Notes: a model not told the origin generated them from the letters alone. Positions 44,866 to 56,700 are shown, counted from the stretch's first letter. The stretch: 64,000 nt of DNA from Prevotellaceae bacterium KH2P17 (GCA_900199655.1 FZRE01000010.1:1-64000), one strand, 5' to 3'. Made by a program: numbers and translations.

Positions 44866-47571
44866 TCAGAAGGAGATGCTCACTCCGACGGAGTAAGTAC
44901 GGTAGATGGGATAGGAGCGCTTGTCGTCTATGCCGAGCGTGCTGTTCACGATGTAGCTGTTTATCATGGGCGTAAGGCCGCTGTAACCAGTGATGGTGGC
45001 CAGGTTGTTGATGCTGCACGAGAGGCGCAGTGCGCTGATGTACTTGCTGCGCACGGGCACATTCCAGCCCAGGGTGAGGTAGTCAAGGTTCAGATAGCTG
45101 CCGCTCTCCAGCCAGTAATCGGTCACGTTCTGGTCTACGATGTTGCGTTCGGGCGCGCCCTTCATGACGTTGTAGTCCGGAAAACTCGACATGTTGAGGT
45201 ACGAGAGGGTGGTTCCGTTGTAGATTTTGTGGCCGAACGCGCCGTTCATCTGCAGCGAGATGTCGAACGCCTTGTAGCGGAAGCTGATGTTGGAGCCCAG
45301 CGTCATCTTCGGCGTAGCTTGCCCGGCAATGTACCGGTCGCCGTTGTCGCTCAGGTCGATGACGCCGTTCTCGTCCAAGTCGGCTATCTCATACTTGTTG
45401 TGACCGTGGCCGTTGTCGACGATGCCCGTGCAGTGCGGCAGGTAGAAAACGCCCAGGGGCTGGCCCACTATCTGGTAAAGAATGCTGCTGTTGCCGCCGT
45501 GGAAGCCCGCTCCATTTAGCTGTCCGATGCTCGTAATGGCAGCTGCCGACATGTGGTAGCCGTTGTATTGGCCGCTTAGTGAGAGCAGTTTGTTCTTCTG
45601 CCACGACAGGTTCACGTTCAGGTTGAGCTCCATGTCCTTCTTGGAGATGGGGGTCAGGCCGATGCCTACTTCGAGTCCGCTGTTCTGCATGGAGCCTATG
45701 TTGGCCAGCAACTTGTCGTAGGCGAAGGTTGGTACGGGCACATCGTACTGGTAGAGCATGTTGGTGGTCTTGGAATAGTAGTATTCCGCCGTGAGCAGAA
45801 CGCGGTTGCGGAAGAGCCCGAGGTCGGCTCCGATGTTGAAGGTGCTGCGTGTCTCCCACCTCAGGTCAGGGTTCATGTTGCGCAGAGTGCCCATGGTAAC
45901 GGTGGGAGCGCCGCCCTGCGACACCAGTCCTACAGGCATAACGGTGTTCAGCGTGTTATAAGAACTGATGCCGCCCAGGTTACCCGAGGAGCCGTAACCC
46001 ATGCGCAGCTTGAGCAGACTCACGGCTTTGGCCTGCCGCATGAAGGGCTCCTGACGGATGTCCCAGTAGCCCGAGACCGACGGGAAGGTGCCCCAGGTGT
46101 GGTTACGGCCCACCATCGACGAGCCGTCGGCACGCAGCGTGAGGGCCAGCGAGTAGCGACCCAGCAGCGTGTAGGAGGCACTCCCCATGACCGAAGCCAA
46201 GGCCGGAGCCTCGTAGTTGCTGCCCGTGCCGCCGAAAGGGCGTATGGATGCCGCGCCCAGATTGTTGTATCCGAAGTCGTTAGTGGTAAATCCCTTGACC
46301 AGAGTCCAGAACCCCGAGCGCTTGTTTTGCTGGTATTCGCCCATCAGAGTGGCCTCTATGCGGTGGCTGCCCCATGTGTGCTGCCAGTTCAGAGATACGT
46401 TGCCGAGCCAGTCTTCGCTCTTGTGCTCGCCCCGATAGGCTTGTCCCTGCGCCCAGACCCACGTGGGACAGAACTGTGCATTCTCCGTTGAGTTGAACGA
46501 ATAGGCACCTGTCATGATGAGCTTGAGGTCCTGCAGCAGGCTGAGAGTGAGCCTGAGGTGGGTGTTGAAGTTCTGGTTACGGGTGTCGTTGCGCTCCAGC
46601 AAGAGCGTGCGGGGTGGGTTTATCTGCGATGCGGTGCCGTTCTTGCGGCGCTCGTCGGCCCCGAAGGTGGGGTTCTGTGTGGCCGCCGAGTAGAACAGCC
46701 CCTGCGCATCAAAGATGTCGTCGCTCTTCTGCGACGAGCCAAACACGCCGAAGTCAACCTTCAGCTTGTCGTCGAAGGCGAGCTGGGTGATGTCGAGTTT
46801 GGCCGCAAAGTTTTGGTATCGCTTCTTGTCAACAACGGTGTTGTGGTCCATGAGGCCAAGAGAAGCGCGGTAGTTGGACTTCTCCGAGCCGCCGCTGAAG
46901 GCGATGTGGTGGTTCTGAACGAAGCCCGTGCGGGTGATGGCCTTGCGGAAGTCGGTGGCCGAACCGCCGTCGTTGTAGTCCTGTCCGAGTGCCTTGGCGG
47001 TGGCGATGTACGTTGCGGCGTCCAGCATCTCAATGTTCTTGTACACCGACTCGAAGCCTGCGTTGCCGTCGTAGGCGATGTGGAACTGTCCGCCGTGGCC
47101 CTGCTTGGTCTTCACCTCGATAACACCCGAGGCGCCGCGCGAGCCGTACTGCGCCGTTTCTGATGCGTTTTTCAGGATGGTGAAGCTCTCGATGTCGGCC
47201 GGATAGATGGTCGACAGGGTTGCCAGGTCGCTGTAAACGCCGTCGATGATGACAAGAGGGTCGTTGCCGCCCGTGAGCGATGTGGTGCCGCGCACGCGCA
47301 CACTGCTCAGCATGGCCATGCGGTTTTCGCCGTTGGAGATGTTCACGCCGGCCGCCTGACCGCTCAGTGCGCTCAGCGAGTTGGTAACAAGACCCTTATT
47401 CATGCGCTCCTCCGTGACTACTGCTGCCGAGCCCGAAGCCCGCTCGGTGAGCAGTTGCGTGGTGATGCTGTCGGTAAGAAGAATGGATTGCCGTGGCTTT
47501 TGCGTTTGGGCCTGCGTACCTATGCTCACGAGAAGCAGGGCCGGCAGGAGGGTGTTTTGCCATTTGTTCAT
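44866..47571 (-). CDS. SusC/RagA-family TonB-linked transporter, short form
   Basis: A 901-residue outer-membrane TonB-dependent transporter. The signal peptide is LLPALLLVSIGTQAQ. The plug domain shows VNISNGENRMAMLSSVRVRG, the SusC-specific PLVIIDGVYSDLATL and YGSRGASGVIEVKTKQG. Beta-barrel segments follow, and it ends YSVGVSISF with terminal phenylalanine. The usual N-terminal carboxypeptidase-like (DUF4480-type) domain of about 90 residues is absent, making it shorter than typical SusC (about 1,000). A TATTTTTG promoter precedes it. Confidence 0.95.
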   Translation of the reverse strand: MNKWQNTLLPALLLVSIGTQAQTQKPRQSILLTDSITTQLLTERASGSAAVVTEERMNKGLVTNSLSALSGQAAGVNISNGENRMAMLSSVRVRGTTSLTGGNDPLVIIDGVYSDLATLSTIYPADIESFTILKNASETAQYGSRGASGVIEVKTKQGHGGQFHIAYDGNAGFESVYKNIEMLDAATYIATAKALGQDYNDGGSATDFRKAITRTGFVQNHHIAFSGGSEKSNYRASLGLMDHNTVVDKKRYQNFAAKLDITQLAFDDKLKVDFGVFGSSQKSDDIFDAQGLFYSAATQNPTFGADERRKNGTASQINPPRTLLLERNDTRNQNFNTHLRLTLSLLQDLKLIMTGAYSFNSTENAQFCPTWVWAQGQAYRGEHKSEDWLGNVSLNWQHTWGSHRIEATLMGEYQQNKRSGFWTLVKGFTTNDFGYNNLGAASIRPFGGTGSNYEAPALASVMGSASYTLLGRYSLALTLRADGSSMVGRNHTWGTFPSVSGYWDIRQEPFMRQAKAVSLLKLRMGYGSSGNLGGISSYNTLNTVMPVGLVSQGGAPTVTMGTLRNMNPDLRWETRSTFNIGADLGLFRNRVLLTAEYYYSKTTNMLYQYDVPVPTFAYDKLLANIGSMQNSGLEVGIGLTPISKKDMELNLNVNLSWQKNKLLSLSGQYNGYHMSAAAITSIGQLNGAGFHGGNSSILYQIVGQPLGVFYLPHCTGIVDNGHGHNKYEIADLDENGVIDLSDNGDRYIAGQATPKMTLGSNISFRYKAFDISLQMNGAFGHKIYNGTTLSYLNMSSFPDYNVMKGAPERNIVDQNVTDYWLESGSYLNLDYLTLGWNVPVRSKYISALRLSCSINNLATITGYSGLTPMINSYIVNSTLGIDDKRSYPIYRTYSVGVSISF

Positions 47572-47597
47572 GGTCGGAAGGCTTTAAGTTACAATGG

Positions 47598-47605
47598 CAA
47601 AAATA
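47598..47605 (-). promoter_or_regulatory. Promoter -7 motif of susC-susD
   Basis: The minus strand reads TATTTTTG, 27 bases upstream of the susC ATG. Confidence 0.6.
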
Positions 47606-47668
47606 AGCTAAAGTTGGGAAAGAAGCAAATAAAAAAAGGGGAATTTTAATCAATTCCCCTTGTTGAGT

Positions 47669-48070
47669 CTATTTATGCTCGTTGTAATATTGCAGCCCCA
47701 GCTCCATGTTCTTCTTCAATGCTTTCGACGTAAAGGTTGCTCCGCTTACGCCATCGACCTGCATCTTGGCAGCCTTCTTGGTGCTCGCACCCTCGTACTT
47801 GGCCAGAAGAGTCTTGGCCTTGGCAAAGAATTTGGGCGTCTCATGGTTGGCCAGTGGCTCCACCTTGACAACTTTGTTCTTGCGGATGTATATCTTCAGC
47901 GGGGTAGCTCCCCTGTATCCTCTCACGTTCTTGCCCAGTTGCTGGGTGTTCACGATGGTTGTATCGCCGTCTTTCTGCATCACGTTCTCGGCTGGCATTG
48001 CGCTTATGAGCAAGCCTGCAGCCAGCACGGCCGCCATGCCGGCAAACCTTTTGTAAATCTTCTTATCCAT
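47669..48070 (-). CDS. Small exported FMN-binding domain protein
   Basis: A 133-residue protein with an N-terminal signal sequence (MAAVLAAGLLISAMPAEN). The FMN_bind-type domain ends in DGVSGATFTSKALKKNM. The SGATFTS sequence matches the flavinylation motif [S/T]GA[S/T]xT, where a flavin is covalently attached by ApbE, as in RnfG/NqrC. It would be an extracytoplasmic electron carrier. It is monocistronic, with no Rnf or Nqr genes and no apbE nearby. A TACCTTTG promoter lies at 48104-48097. Confidence 0.85.
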   Translation of the reverse strand: MDKKIYKRFAGMAAVLAAGLLISAMPAENVMQKDGDTTIVNTQQLGKNVRGYRGATPLKIYIRKNKVVKVEPLANHETPKFFAKAKTLLAKYEGASTKKAAKMQVDGVSGATFTSKALKKNMELGLQYYNEHK

Positions 48071-48096
48071 CTTTTTAACCTTAAATTAAACCAATG

Positions 48097-48104
48097 CAAA
48101 GGTA
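48097..48104 (-). promoter_or_regulatory. Promoter -7 motif of FMN-binding protein gene
   Basis: The minus strand reads TACCTTTG, 27 bases before the ATG. Confidence 0.6.
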
Positions 48105-48239
48105 GCTAAAAGATTACAGAAGTGGTGCTGCAGGCAGTCGGTTTTTAAATTTATTTATCATCTCACCCTGTAAAATACCGAGTCGTAGGTAGGCTGCCAG
48201 GCTCCAGAACCGCCGCTGCCGGTTTGCTGCGGGCTTGCT

Positions 48240-48790
48240 GCTTGGATTTAAAGACAGAGTAACAGAGTATTTTTTCAGCTGTTGCGGGCTTGCTGCTTAG
48301 CGAGATAGTGCAAGCAACGGTTTGCGAAGAGGCAAACTGGTATTCTCCCCTTGGAAAGGGGAGGCGGAGGAGGGGATGACCAACAGCAGGATAGCTATGC
48401 TCCGAGGTTTTATCTTGTAGCAGAAGCAGGTTAAATACACGTCAAACAAAGGCAAACAAACACGCAAAAAGAACTTCTACAACTACCGGATTTGCCCCCG
48501 GAGTGTAAGCTATTGAATTCCAACAACTTACAAACAAGAAAGTAAAAGGTGCCTTTCAAAGCCCTTGAACGTATCATTCAAGCCCCTTGAAGGTATCGTT
48601 CAAGGAGCTTGAAGCATACCTCCGCGCGTATTCCCCTTGTTTTTAAAGACAGAGTAACAGAGTATTTTTTCTACTGCTGCAGGCTTGCTGCTTAGCTGGA
48701 GCGAGGAAGCAACGGGTTGCGAAGAGGCAAACCGGTATCCTCCCCTTGGAAAGGGGAGGCGGAGGAGGGGATGACCACGCGGCAGAAGAA
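48240..48790. repeat. Repeat island 3 (R1-R2, T22-A, R1-R2)
   Basis: Two copies of the composite repeat, R1 (48249-48275; 48644-48670) followed about 70 bases later by R2 (48344-48379; 48739-48774), flank a T22-A element (48548-48620). The spacer between R1 and R2 is shared with islands 1 and 4 (for example GCAAGCAACGGTTTGCGAAG). Bases 48380-48511 show no gene. Confidence 0.85.
48548..48620. repeat. T22-A element copy 4
   Basis: The palindromes are at 48555-48569, 48577-48591 and 48599-48613, with a pitch of 22. The left outer context (AGTAAAAGGTGCC) is shared with copy 2, and similarity runs on upstream (48512-48547 with 19482-19517). The right arm is the GCATACCTCCG type. Confidence 0.88.
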
Positions 48791-48850
48791 CACTTATCAG
48801 CAGGGCGTATCATCTCGTTAGAACATTCCGCTCGTTAGGAAATAAAAAAA

Positions 48851-48875
48851 GATGGACGCCTTTCGGGCGCCCATC
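48851..48875 (-). terminator. ddh terminator
   Basis: On the minus strand, GATGGGCGCC and GGCGTCCATC pair around a short loop and are followed by TTTTTTT. It lies 23 bases after the ddh stop. Confidence 0.85.
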
Positions 48876-48897
48876 CTCATATCGTAGGGTTCGGCAG

Positions 48898-49797
48898 TTA
48901 TACCAATGTAGCCACGATTTGCTCGCGAGTACCGGGCAACATGTCGATGACCGGAATCTCCGGCATGGTGTAGCAGCCCGGCTGCAGGCGCATGCTGGCG
49001 CGCGCCACGTTGACCAGAACCTGCGCCGTAAGGGCCGGGTTGTTGATGCTCATGTTGAACTCGAAGCGCTGGTTGTGCGTTTTACCGCTCACGCCTTTGC
49101 GGGTCATGTGCACGCCATGGCCCACATCGTTGAGTGCATCCACGCTGGGAACGGCGAAAACATGCAGCTCGTCGTGTGCAAAATAGTCGTCGGCCTTAAT
49201 CTCCTTGGTAACTTCTTCCAGGCTGGCACCCTCTTCCAGCTCCACGTAAACCATGCGGCGGTGGATTCCCTCGCCCAAAGGAATGGTCATGGAGAGGGCA
49301 TCCTTTACGCCTTTCTTGCTGCGGGCAACCACCGAGTGGCCCATAGAACGGCCCGGACCGAAGTTGGTGTACGACAGTCCTTGTGGTGCCAGGCTCTCCA
49401 TGAGCACACGTACGATGGAGTCGGAACCCGGGTCCCAGCCGGCTGAAATGACCGATACGCGGCCTGCCTGCTTACAGTTGGCCATCTGGCGGGTGCGGTA
49501 GTCGAGGATGGAGGTGTGGATGTCGAAGCTGTCGACGGTGTTGATGCCCAGTGCGACGATGCGCTCAGCGTACTCGGGGCACGAGCGGGTGGGCGTTGCC
49601 AGTATGGCCACGTCTACATCCTTCAGCTTGGTTATGTCGTCAACTACCTCGTACGGTGCCAGTTCTGCAGGCTTATCCTTGTCGCCCTGACGGCGTACGA
49701 TGCCCGCAATCTCAAAATCCGGTGCGGTTTCCAGCGCCTGAACGCTGTACTGCCCGATGTTGCCGTAACCCACTACGGCTGCTCTGATTTTCTTCAT
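48898..49797 (-). CDS. ddh: meso-Diaminopimelate D-dehydrogenase
   Basis: A 299-residue NADPH-dependent enzyme that makes meso-diaminopimelate directly from tetrahydrodipicolinate, for lysine and peptidoglycan synthesis. The Rossmann motif is AAVVGYGNIGQYSVQAL (residues 6-22). Family residues are in VSVISAGWDPGSDSIVRVL, TNFGPGRSMGHSVVAR and VHMTRKGVSGKTHNQRFEF. Length and motifs are canonical. It is monocistronic with a strong terminator and a TACTTTTG promoter at 49848-49841. Confidence 0.95.
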   Translation of the reverse strand: MKKIRAAVVGYGNIGQYSVQALETAPDFEIAGIVRRQGDKDKPAELAPYEVVDDITKLKDVDVAILATPTRSCPEYAERIVALGINTVDSFDIHTSILDYRTRQMANCKQAGRVSVISAGWDPGSDSIVRVLMESLAPQGLSYTNFGPGRSMGHSVVARSKKGVKDALSMTIPLGEGIHRRMVYVELEEGASLEEVTKEIKADDYFAHDELHVFAVPSVDALNDVGHGVHMTRKGVSGKTHNQRFEFNMSINNPALTAQVLVNVARASMRLQPGCYTMPEIPVIDMLPGTREQIVATLV

Positions 49798-50112
49798 CTT
49801 TTATCGTTGTTTATGTGATTGATATTTTATTTGTTGACTGCAAAAGTACATCATTCTGCCGAAATAGCGCCGCCGCCGTTCCGTTTTTTTATTAAAAAGT
49901 ATGAAAAGTAATGAATTGAAAGCAGGCAGGGCATTGACTCGAAAGATTGTAAGCAAACCTGCGGCGCTGCCGGCTGATACGCATGCCGTTCTTGGTGCTT
50001 GCCACGCGCAGGGCTGCCGGAAAGTGTTTTTGGGCCTATTCTGCGCCTGCGATGCAATAAACCGGCGCACGGGCGCGTTAATATTGGTGTATATATACAA
50101 ACAAGTGAGAAA
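49798..50112. other. Divergent intergenic region ddh / ruvA
   Basis: This 315-bp region contains the ddh promoter. It shows no repeat, hairpin array or gene I can support, and no clear TAnnTTTG for ruvA. Confidence 0.5.
49841..49848 (-). promoter_or_regulatory. Promoter -7 motif of ddh
   Basis: The minus strand reads TACTTTTG, 43 bases before the ATG. Confidence 0.6.
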
Positions 50113-50730
50113 ATGATAGAATACATTAGGGGTGAATTGGCAGAACTGACCCCCGCCTTGGCTGTGGTAGAAGCGGCCGGAGTAGGCTATGCCCTCAACA
50201 TTTCGCTCAACACGTACAGCGCCGTGCAGGGCCGAAAGGAAGTGAAACTCTACGTCAACGAGTCGCTCGTAACGGGCGGACGCGACGATTCGTTCACGCT
50301 CTTCGGCTTCGCCACCAAGCAGGAACGCGAGCTCTACAGGCTCCTCATCACCGTATCGGGCGTGGGAGCCAATACGGCCCGCATGATACTCTCTACCATC
50401 TCGCCGGCCGAGTTGTGCAATGTAATAGCCAACGGAGACGAACGCATGCTCAAAGCCGTTAAGGGTATAGGCCCCAAGGCGGCACAGCGCATCATCTTGG
50501 AACTGAAGGACAAGATTGTGGCAGCAGGCATTGCCAGCGAGCTGCACGTGAATACAACGGCTGCGCAGGCATCGGTCAACACCCCCGTAAGGGACGAGGC
50601 AGTGGCTGCCCTGACCATGTTGGGCTTCTCGCCGGCGCCCTCGGCCAAGGTGGTTACGGCCATCCTGAAAGACCAACCCCAGCTGCCGGTGGAGCAGGTG
50701 GTGAAACTCGCCTTGAAACAAATCAAGTAA
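50113..50730 (+). CDS. ruvA: Holliday junction helicase subunit RuvA
   Basis: A 205-residue protein that binds Holliday junctions and loads the RuvB motor. Domain I begins MIEYIRGELAELTPALAVVE and is an OB fold. Domain II has helix-hairpin-helix motifs (RLLITVSGVGANTARMIL, MLKAVKGIGPKAAQRIIL). Domain III (residues 155-205) ends VEQVVKLALKQIK and binds RuvB. The ATG at 50113 is the family start; the frame is open upstream but unlike RuvA. sprA follows after 54 bases, an arrangement common in Bacteroidetes. Confidence 0.97.
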   Translation: MIEYIRGELAELTPALAVVEAAGVGYALNISLNTYSAVQGRKEVKLYVNESLVTGGRDDSFTLFGFATKQERELYRLLITVSGVGANTARMILSTISPAELCNVIANGDERMLKAVKGIGPKAAQRIILELKDKIVAAGIASELHVNTTAAQASVNTPVRDEAVAALTMLGFSPAPSAKVVTAILKDQPQLPVEQVVKLALKQIK

Positions 50731-50784
50731 CAGCAGCGGTGAAGGGGAACTGCCGGTGCGGCAGGTACCCTCCGCTCGGACGCT

Positions 50785-53700
50785 ATGAAGATACGGCAGA
50801 AGATAGGAAGTTTGGTAATGGCATTGTCGGTCATCAGCTTGGCCGGCTATGCCCTTACCGTGCCCTATCTTCAGGACGACCGTACGCGCCGGCAGCAGCA
50901 TGACAACCGCGGCAATGTGGGCCGGCCCCGCACGGACGACACCATCCATGTGAGCGCCCAGCCCCTGCTCGACAACGAGGATTCCATCCCCGATTCGCTT
51001 CTCCACACGCGCTGGAAGATACAGCGCACGACGCCCATCACCATCGGCGACCTTGACCAAAACGCCACCGACCTGAAGCGACCGGACAACATGAAGTACG
51101 ACGTTGTGTACAACGATACGCTCGATCGGTACATCATAGGCAACAAGATAGGCAACACGTGGATAGCCGCCCCCATCATGATGACACCCGAGGAATACCG
51201 CCGCTGGAGCGAGAAGAGGGAGCGCGATGCCTACTTCCGCAGTCAGAACAGCGAGATTTACGAGCGCAAGGGCAAGGAGAAATTCGACTTCACCGACATG
51301 CACTTCGACCTCGGACCGGCCGAGAAAATCTTCGGACCGGGCGGTGTGCGCATCAAGACACAGGGCAACGCCGAGCTTAAATTCGGCGCTACGTTCAAGA
51401 ACATCGACAATCCAAGCCTGCCCATCCGCAACCGCAAGACCACTACCATGGACTTCGACGAGAAGATAAACTTAAATGTGAACGGCAAGGTGGGCGACAA
51501 GGTGAACATGAACCTGAACTACAACACCGACGCAACGTTTGACTTTGATGCCCAGAACCTGAAACTCAAGTACGACGGAAAGGAGGACGAAATCATCAAA
51601 CTCGTTGAGGCGGGCAACGTGTCGTTCCCTTCCAACTCCTCTCTTGTCAAGGGGGCAAGCTCCCTCTTCGGCATCCGAACCGACCTGCAGTTCGGTAAGT
51701 TGAAGCTCCAGGCAGTGGCTTCGCAGAAGAAGAGCTCAACCAAGAGCGTCTCGTCCAAGGGCGGCGTGCAGGTTACTCCGTTCGAGATAGACGCTGCCAA
51801 CTACGAGGAAAACCGCCACTTCTTCCTCTCTCAGTACTTCCGCGACAAGTACGATGCCGCCATGCGCACCCTGCCCAACCTCATGACGGGCGTCAAGATT
51901 AACCGCGTAGAGGTTTGGGTAACCAACAAGACGGGCACTACAACCAACACGCGAAACATCGTCGCCCTGACTGATTTGGGCGAGAACGGGCGCGTCTCCA
52001 ACCCTATGTGGGCGGTTTCGGGGGCAGCCGTGCCGTCGAACAATGCCAACTCGGAGTACGCAACGATGGTAGGCAGCTACGCGTCGGCCCGCGACATCGA
52101 CGCAACTTCTACCACCCTGGACGGTGCAGGACTGACAGGAGGCGCCGATTACGAGAAACTGGAGCGGGCGAGGCTGCTGAGTTCGTCGGAATATGAGGTG
52201 AACCAAGCCCTGGGTTACATAAGTCTGCGCACGTCGTTGCAGTCGGACCAGGTGCTGGCCATTGCCTACGAGTACACTTACGGGGGCAATACATACCAGG
52301 TGGGAGAGTTCGCTTCCGATATCACCGACACCAACCAGGCTCTCTTCGTGAAGTCTCTGAAGAACACGAGCAACAATCCCAGGCAGGGCAACTGGGGCCT
52401 GATGATGAAGAATGTGTACTATCTGGCCTCGTCGGTAGAACGTGACAAGTTCCGCCTCGACGTCAAGTTTCAGAGCGATACGGCCGGCGTTTACCTGACG
52501 TACATCCCCGAGCAACAGGTCAAGAGCCAGCCTATCATCCGCCTGCTTGGCGCCGACAGGCTCGACAATAACAACAAGGCACACCCCAATGGCTACTTCG
52601 ACTTCGTTGAAGGCTACACGGTCAGCGACGGCAGAGTGTTCTTCCCGGTGGCCGAACCCTTTGGTTCGTACCTCTATAACTACCTCACCGGTCAGGGCGT
52701 TGCAGCCGACCAGGCCCGCCGCTATGCCTTTACGGAGCTGTACGACTCTACCAAGACCGTGGCCAAACAGATAGCCGAGAAGAACAAATACGTGCTCATG
52801 GGCCAGTACCGCGGCACCTCGGCCAACGTTATCTCACTGGGTGCGTACAACGCTCCGCAAGGTTCGGTGGTGGTAACGGCCGGCGGCGTGACGCTTACCG
52901 AGGGCTCCGACTACAGCGTGGATTATAATGCAGGCGAGGTGACGATACTCAACCAGAGCATCATTGATGCCGGCACGGCCGTCAACGTGTCGCTCGAAAG
53001 CAACACGGACTATGCCCAACAGCGCAAGACAATGTTCGGTCTGAACTGGGAATACGACTTCTCAAGGAACTTCCAGCTTAGCGGCACCATCCAGCATTTG
53101 AGTGAGCAGGCGCTTACCTCGAAGGTTAACATGGGCTCGGAGCCGCTCAACAACACGCTCTGGGGCGTGAACCTGAACTGGAAGAAGGAAAGTCAGTGGC
53201 TCACGAACGTACTCGACAAGATTCCCTTCCTGCACCTCACGCAGCCTTCGCAGATATCTTTCAACGCCGAATTTGCCCAACTCATAGCCGGCCGAAGCCA
53301 CGGTACGCAGGACAATGCCTCGTATCTGGACGATTTCGAGAATACCACCAACGCCATTGACGTGAGCATACCGACGGAGTGGATTATATCAAGCGTGCCC
53401 TCGATGTTCCCCGAACACAATGACAAAACTACCCTGCAGAGCGGCTACAACCGCAGTCTGCTGGCCTGGTACAACATAGATCCGCTCTTCACCCGCCGCA
53501 GCAGTTCGCTTACTCCGGGCCACATCAAGAGCGACTTGGACCAACTGTCCAACCATTTGGTGCGTGAGGTGCCCGTCCGCGAACTCTATCCGTATCGCGA
53601 TCAGAGCAGTTACAACGGCGCGGTGAGCACCTTGCCCATCCTCAATCTGGCCTATTATCCCAACGAACGCGGCCCTTACAACTTCAATCCCGACCTCAAC

Positions 53701-56700
53701 GGCGACGGCACGCTCAACAATCCGGCGGCTCACTGGGGCGGCATGATGCGCAAGCTGAATACCAACGACTTCGAGACTGCCAACGTGGAGTACATCGAGT
53801 TCTGGCTGATGGACCCCTTCGTCTACACCAACAGGCAGGCCGATGCGGCCGACTATGGCGGCGACTTCTACATTAACTTGGGCGAGGTGAGCGAAGACGT
53901 GCTCCGCGATGGCAAGAAGTTCTACGAAAGCGGCATGCCGGTAGACGGCTCGCAGAGCTTTACCACCACCCAGTGGGGCAAGATACCGACCCAGCCCACG
54001 GTAACTTACGCCTTTGCAACCACCAGTGGCAGCCGGCAGTTACAGGACGTTGGCTTCAACGGACTCACTGATGCAGAGGAGCAGAACCATCAGGCCTACC
54101 AGGATTTCCTTACCCAGATACAGGGCAAGGTGAGTCCCGTAGTGTTCGACTCCATCTTCAACGACCCTGCCAACGACGACTATCACTACTTCCGCGGGTC
54201 TGATTACGACCAGATGCAGGCCTCCATCCTGCGCCGCTACAAGTACATCAACAACCCTCAGGGCAACTCTCCGGCCACCGACGAGCGCACCGAGAGCTAC
54301 GACACTTCGTACAAGACGACGCCCGATGTGGAAGATATAAACCAGGACTACACCCTCAACGAGTACGAAAAATACTACCAGTACCGTGTCTCCATACGCC
54401 CTGCCGACATGGTGGTGGGCCGCAACTACATCGTTGACAAGCGCGTGGCAAAGCCTTCGCTGCGCAATGGACACAACGACGAACAGGTTACCTGGTACCA
54501 GTTCCGCATCCCTTTAGAGGAATACGAGCGGCGGGTGGGGGCCATAACCGACTTCACCAGCATCCGCTTCATGCGCATGTTTCTCACCGGATTCAGGCAT
54601 CCCGTGGTCATGCGTTTTGGCAGTCTGGACCTCGTCAGGGGCGAGTGGCGGGTCTATGAGCAGCCGCTCGACAACTCTGCATCACAGTCCGGAACCATGA
54701 CGGCCAGTGAAGTGAACCTGGAGGAGAACAGCGACAAGACGCCCGTCAACTACGTGCTGCCGCCCGGTATCAGGCGGGCACAGGACCCAACGCAGCCCCA
54801 GCTCGTGGAATCTAACGAGCAGTCGCTCGACATCATGGTAAAAGGCATGGGCACGGGCGAGTCCAAGGCCGTGTACAAGAACACGACCCTGGACCTGCGC
54901 CAGTACAAACGCATGCAGATGTTCGTCCATGCCAACGCCATGGAACAGAACACCACCAACCTGCAAGACAACCAGTTGGCTGTCTTCATCCGCTTGGGCA
55001 GCGACTACAAGAGCAACTACTACGAGTACGAGATACCGCTCAAGCTCACCCCACCTTATAATAATTACGACCGTTATTCTACCGCCGACCGCGAGAAAGT
55101 GTGGCCCCGCGACAACATGCTCGACATCCCCCTCCGCCTGTTCACGGCCCTGAAGAAGGCCCGAAACATAGCACGGGCGCAGGGACAGGCTTCCTACAAC
55201 CGCCCCTACAGTGCCTACGATGACGAGCGACCCAACAACAAGATAAGCATTGTAGGCAACCCCACGCTGGGTGAAGTTAAGACTATGATGATAGGAGTGC
55301 GCAACATATCGGGCGACATCAAGGACGGCGAGGTCTGGGTTAACGAGCTCCGGCTCAAGGACTACAACAATGAAGGCGGCTGGGCGGCGCAGGGCAACCT
55401 GAACGTACAGCTCTCCGACTTCGGCACCCTGAATGCACAGGGGCGCTACATGACCAGCGGCTTCGGCGGGATAGAGGAGGGAGTAGCGCAGCGCTCCAAT
55501 GATGATTACAAGACGTACAGCGTTACCGCCAACCTGGAGCTGGGCAAGTTCTTCCCCGACAAGGCCAAGGTAACGGCCCCGCTCTACTACTCCGTGACCA
55601 AGGAAGAAACGCGGCCGAAGTACAACCCGCTGGATACGGACATGCTGCTGGACGACGCTCTCGACGGTGCTGCATCCCGCACAGAGCGCGACAGCATTGA
55701 GAGCATAGCCGTGACCAAGACCACCAACACCAACTTCTCGCTCTCCAACGTGCGCGTGGGCATACAAACCAAGCGCCACCCCATGCCCTACGACCCGGCC
55801 AACTTCGCCTTCTCCTACAGCCACTCCCACCGTTACACCAGCGGCGAGACCACCGTCTACGAGAAAGAAGACAACTGGCGCGGAGCCATGAACTACAACT
55901 GGACGCCCGTGTACAAGGCATGGGAGCCCTTCGGCAAAATCAAGAACCGCTCCCGATGGCTCGACATCTTCCGTCGTTTCGGCCTCAACTGGCTGCCGCA
56001 GAACGTGGGTTTCGACACCGAAATTACCCGTAGCTACTACGAACTGCAAGAACGAGACATGGAGAACCTAACCGGCAGCAGCCTGCCTCTTACCTTCAGC
56101 TCGCAGTTCCTGTGGAACAGAGAGCTCTCCCTGCGCTGGGATTTGACCCGCAACCTGCACATGAACTTCCAAAGCGCCACGCATGCAGAGATTGAGGAGC
56201 CCTACACCCCGGTGAACAAAGACCTCTATCCCGACAGCTACTCGGCCTGGAAAGACTCCGTGCGCACCAGCCTCCGCCACTTGGGTACACCGCTTGATTA
56301 CAACCAGACGTTCACACTCTCGTACCAGCTGCCGCTCAATCTCGTGCCTGCTTTTGACTGGATGAACGCCAATGCCAACTATACGGCCACCTACAACTGG
56401 GTGCGCGGCACCGACCTTGACGACGGAACGTCGCTCGGCAACACCATAACAAACAACCGAGACCTGAACGTGAACGCCAACTTCGACCTCGAGCGGCTGT
56501 ACAACCACATACCTTTCCTGCGGAAAACCAACGAGCGCTTCAACCGCGAAACCAGCAACGCAGAGCTGCAGCAGCGGCGGGCAGAACGGCAGAAGGCCCG
56601 CGCCGAGGCACTGAAGAGGAAGGCCGAAGCCCGCAAGAACGGCACGGCCGGCGACCCGACCGAGCAACAGAAGAAGGCGCTGCCTATGAACAAGCGGAGC

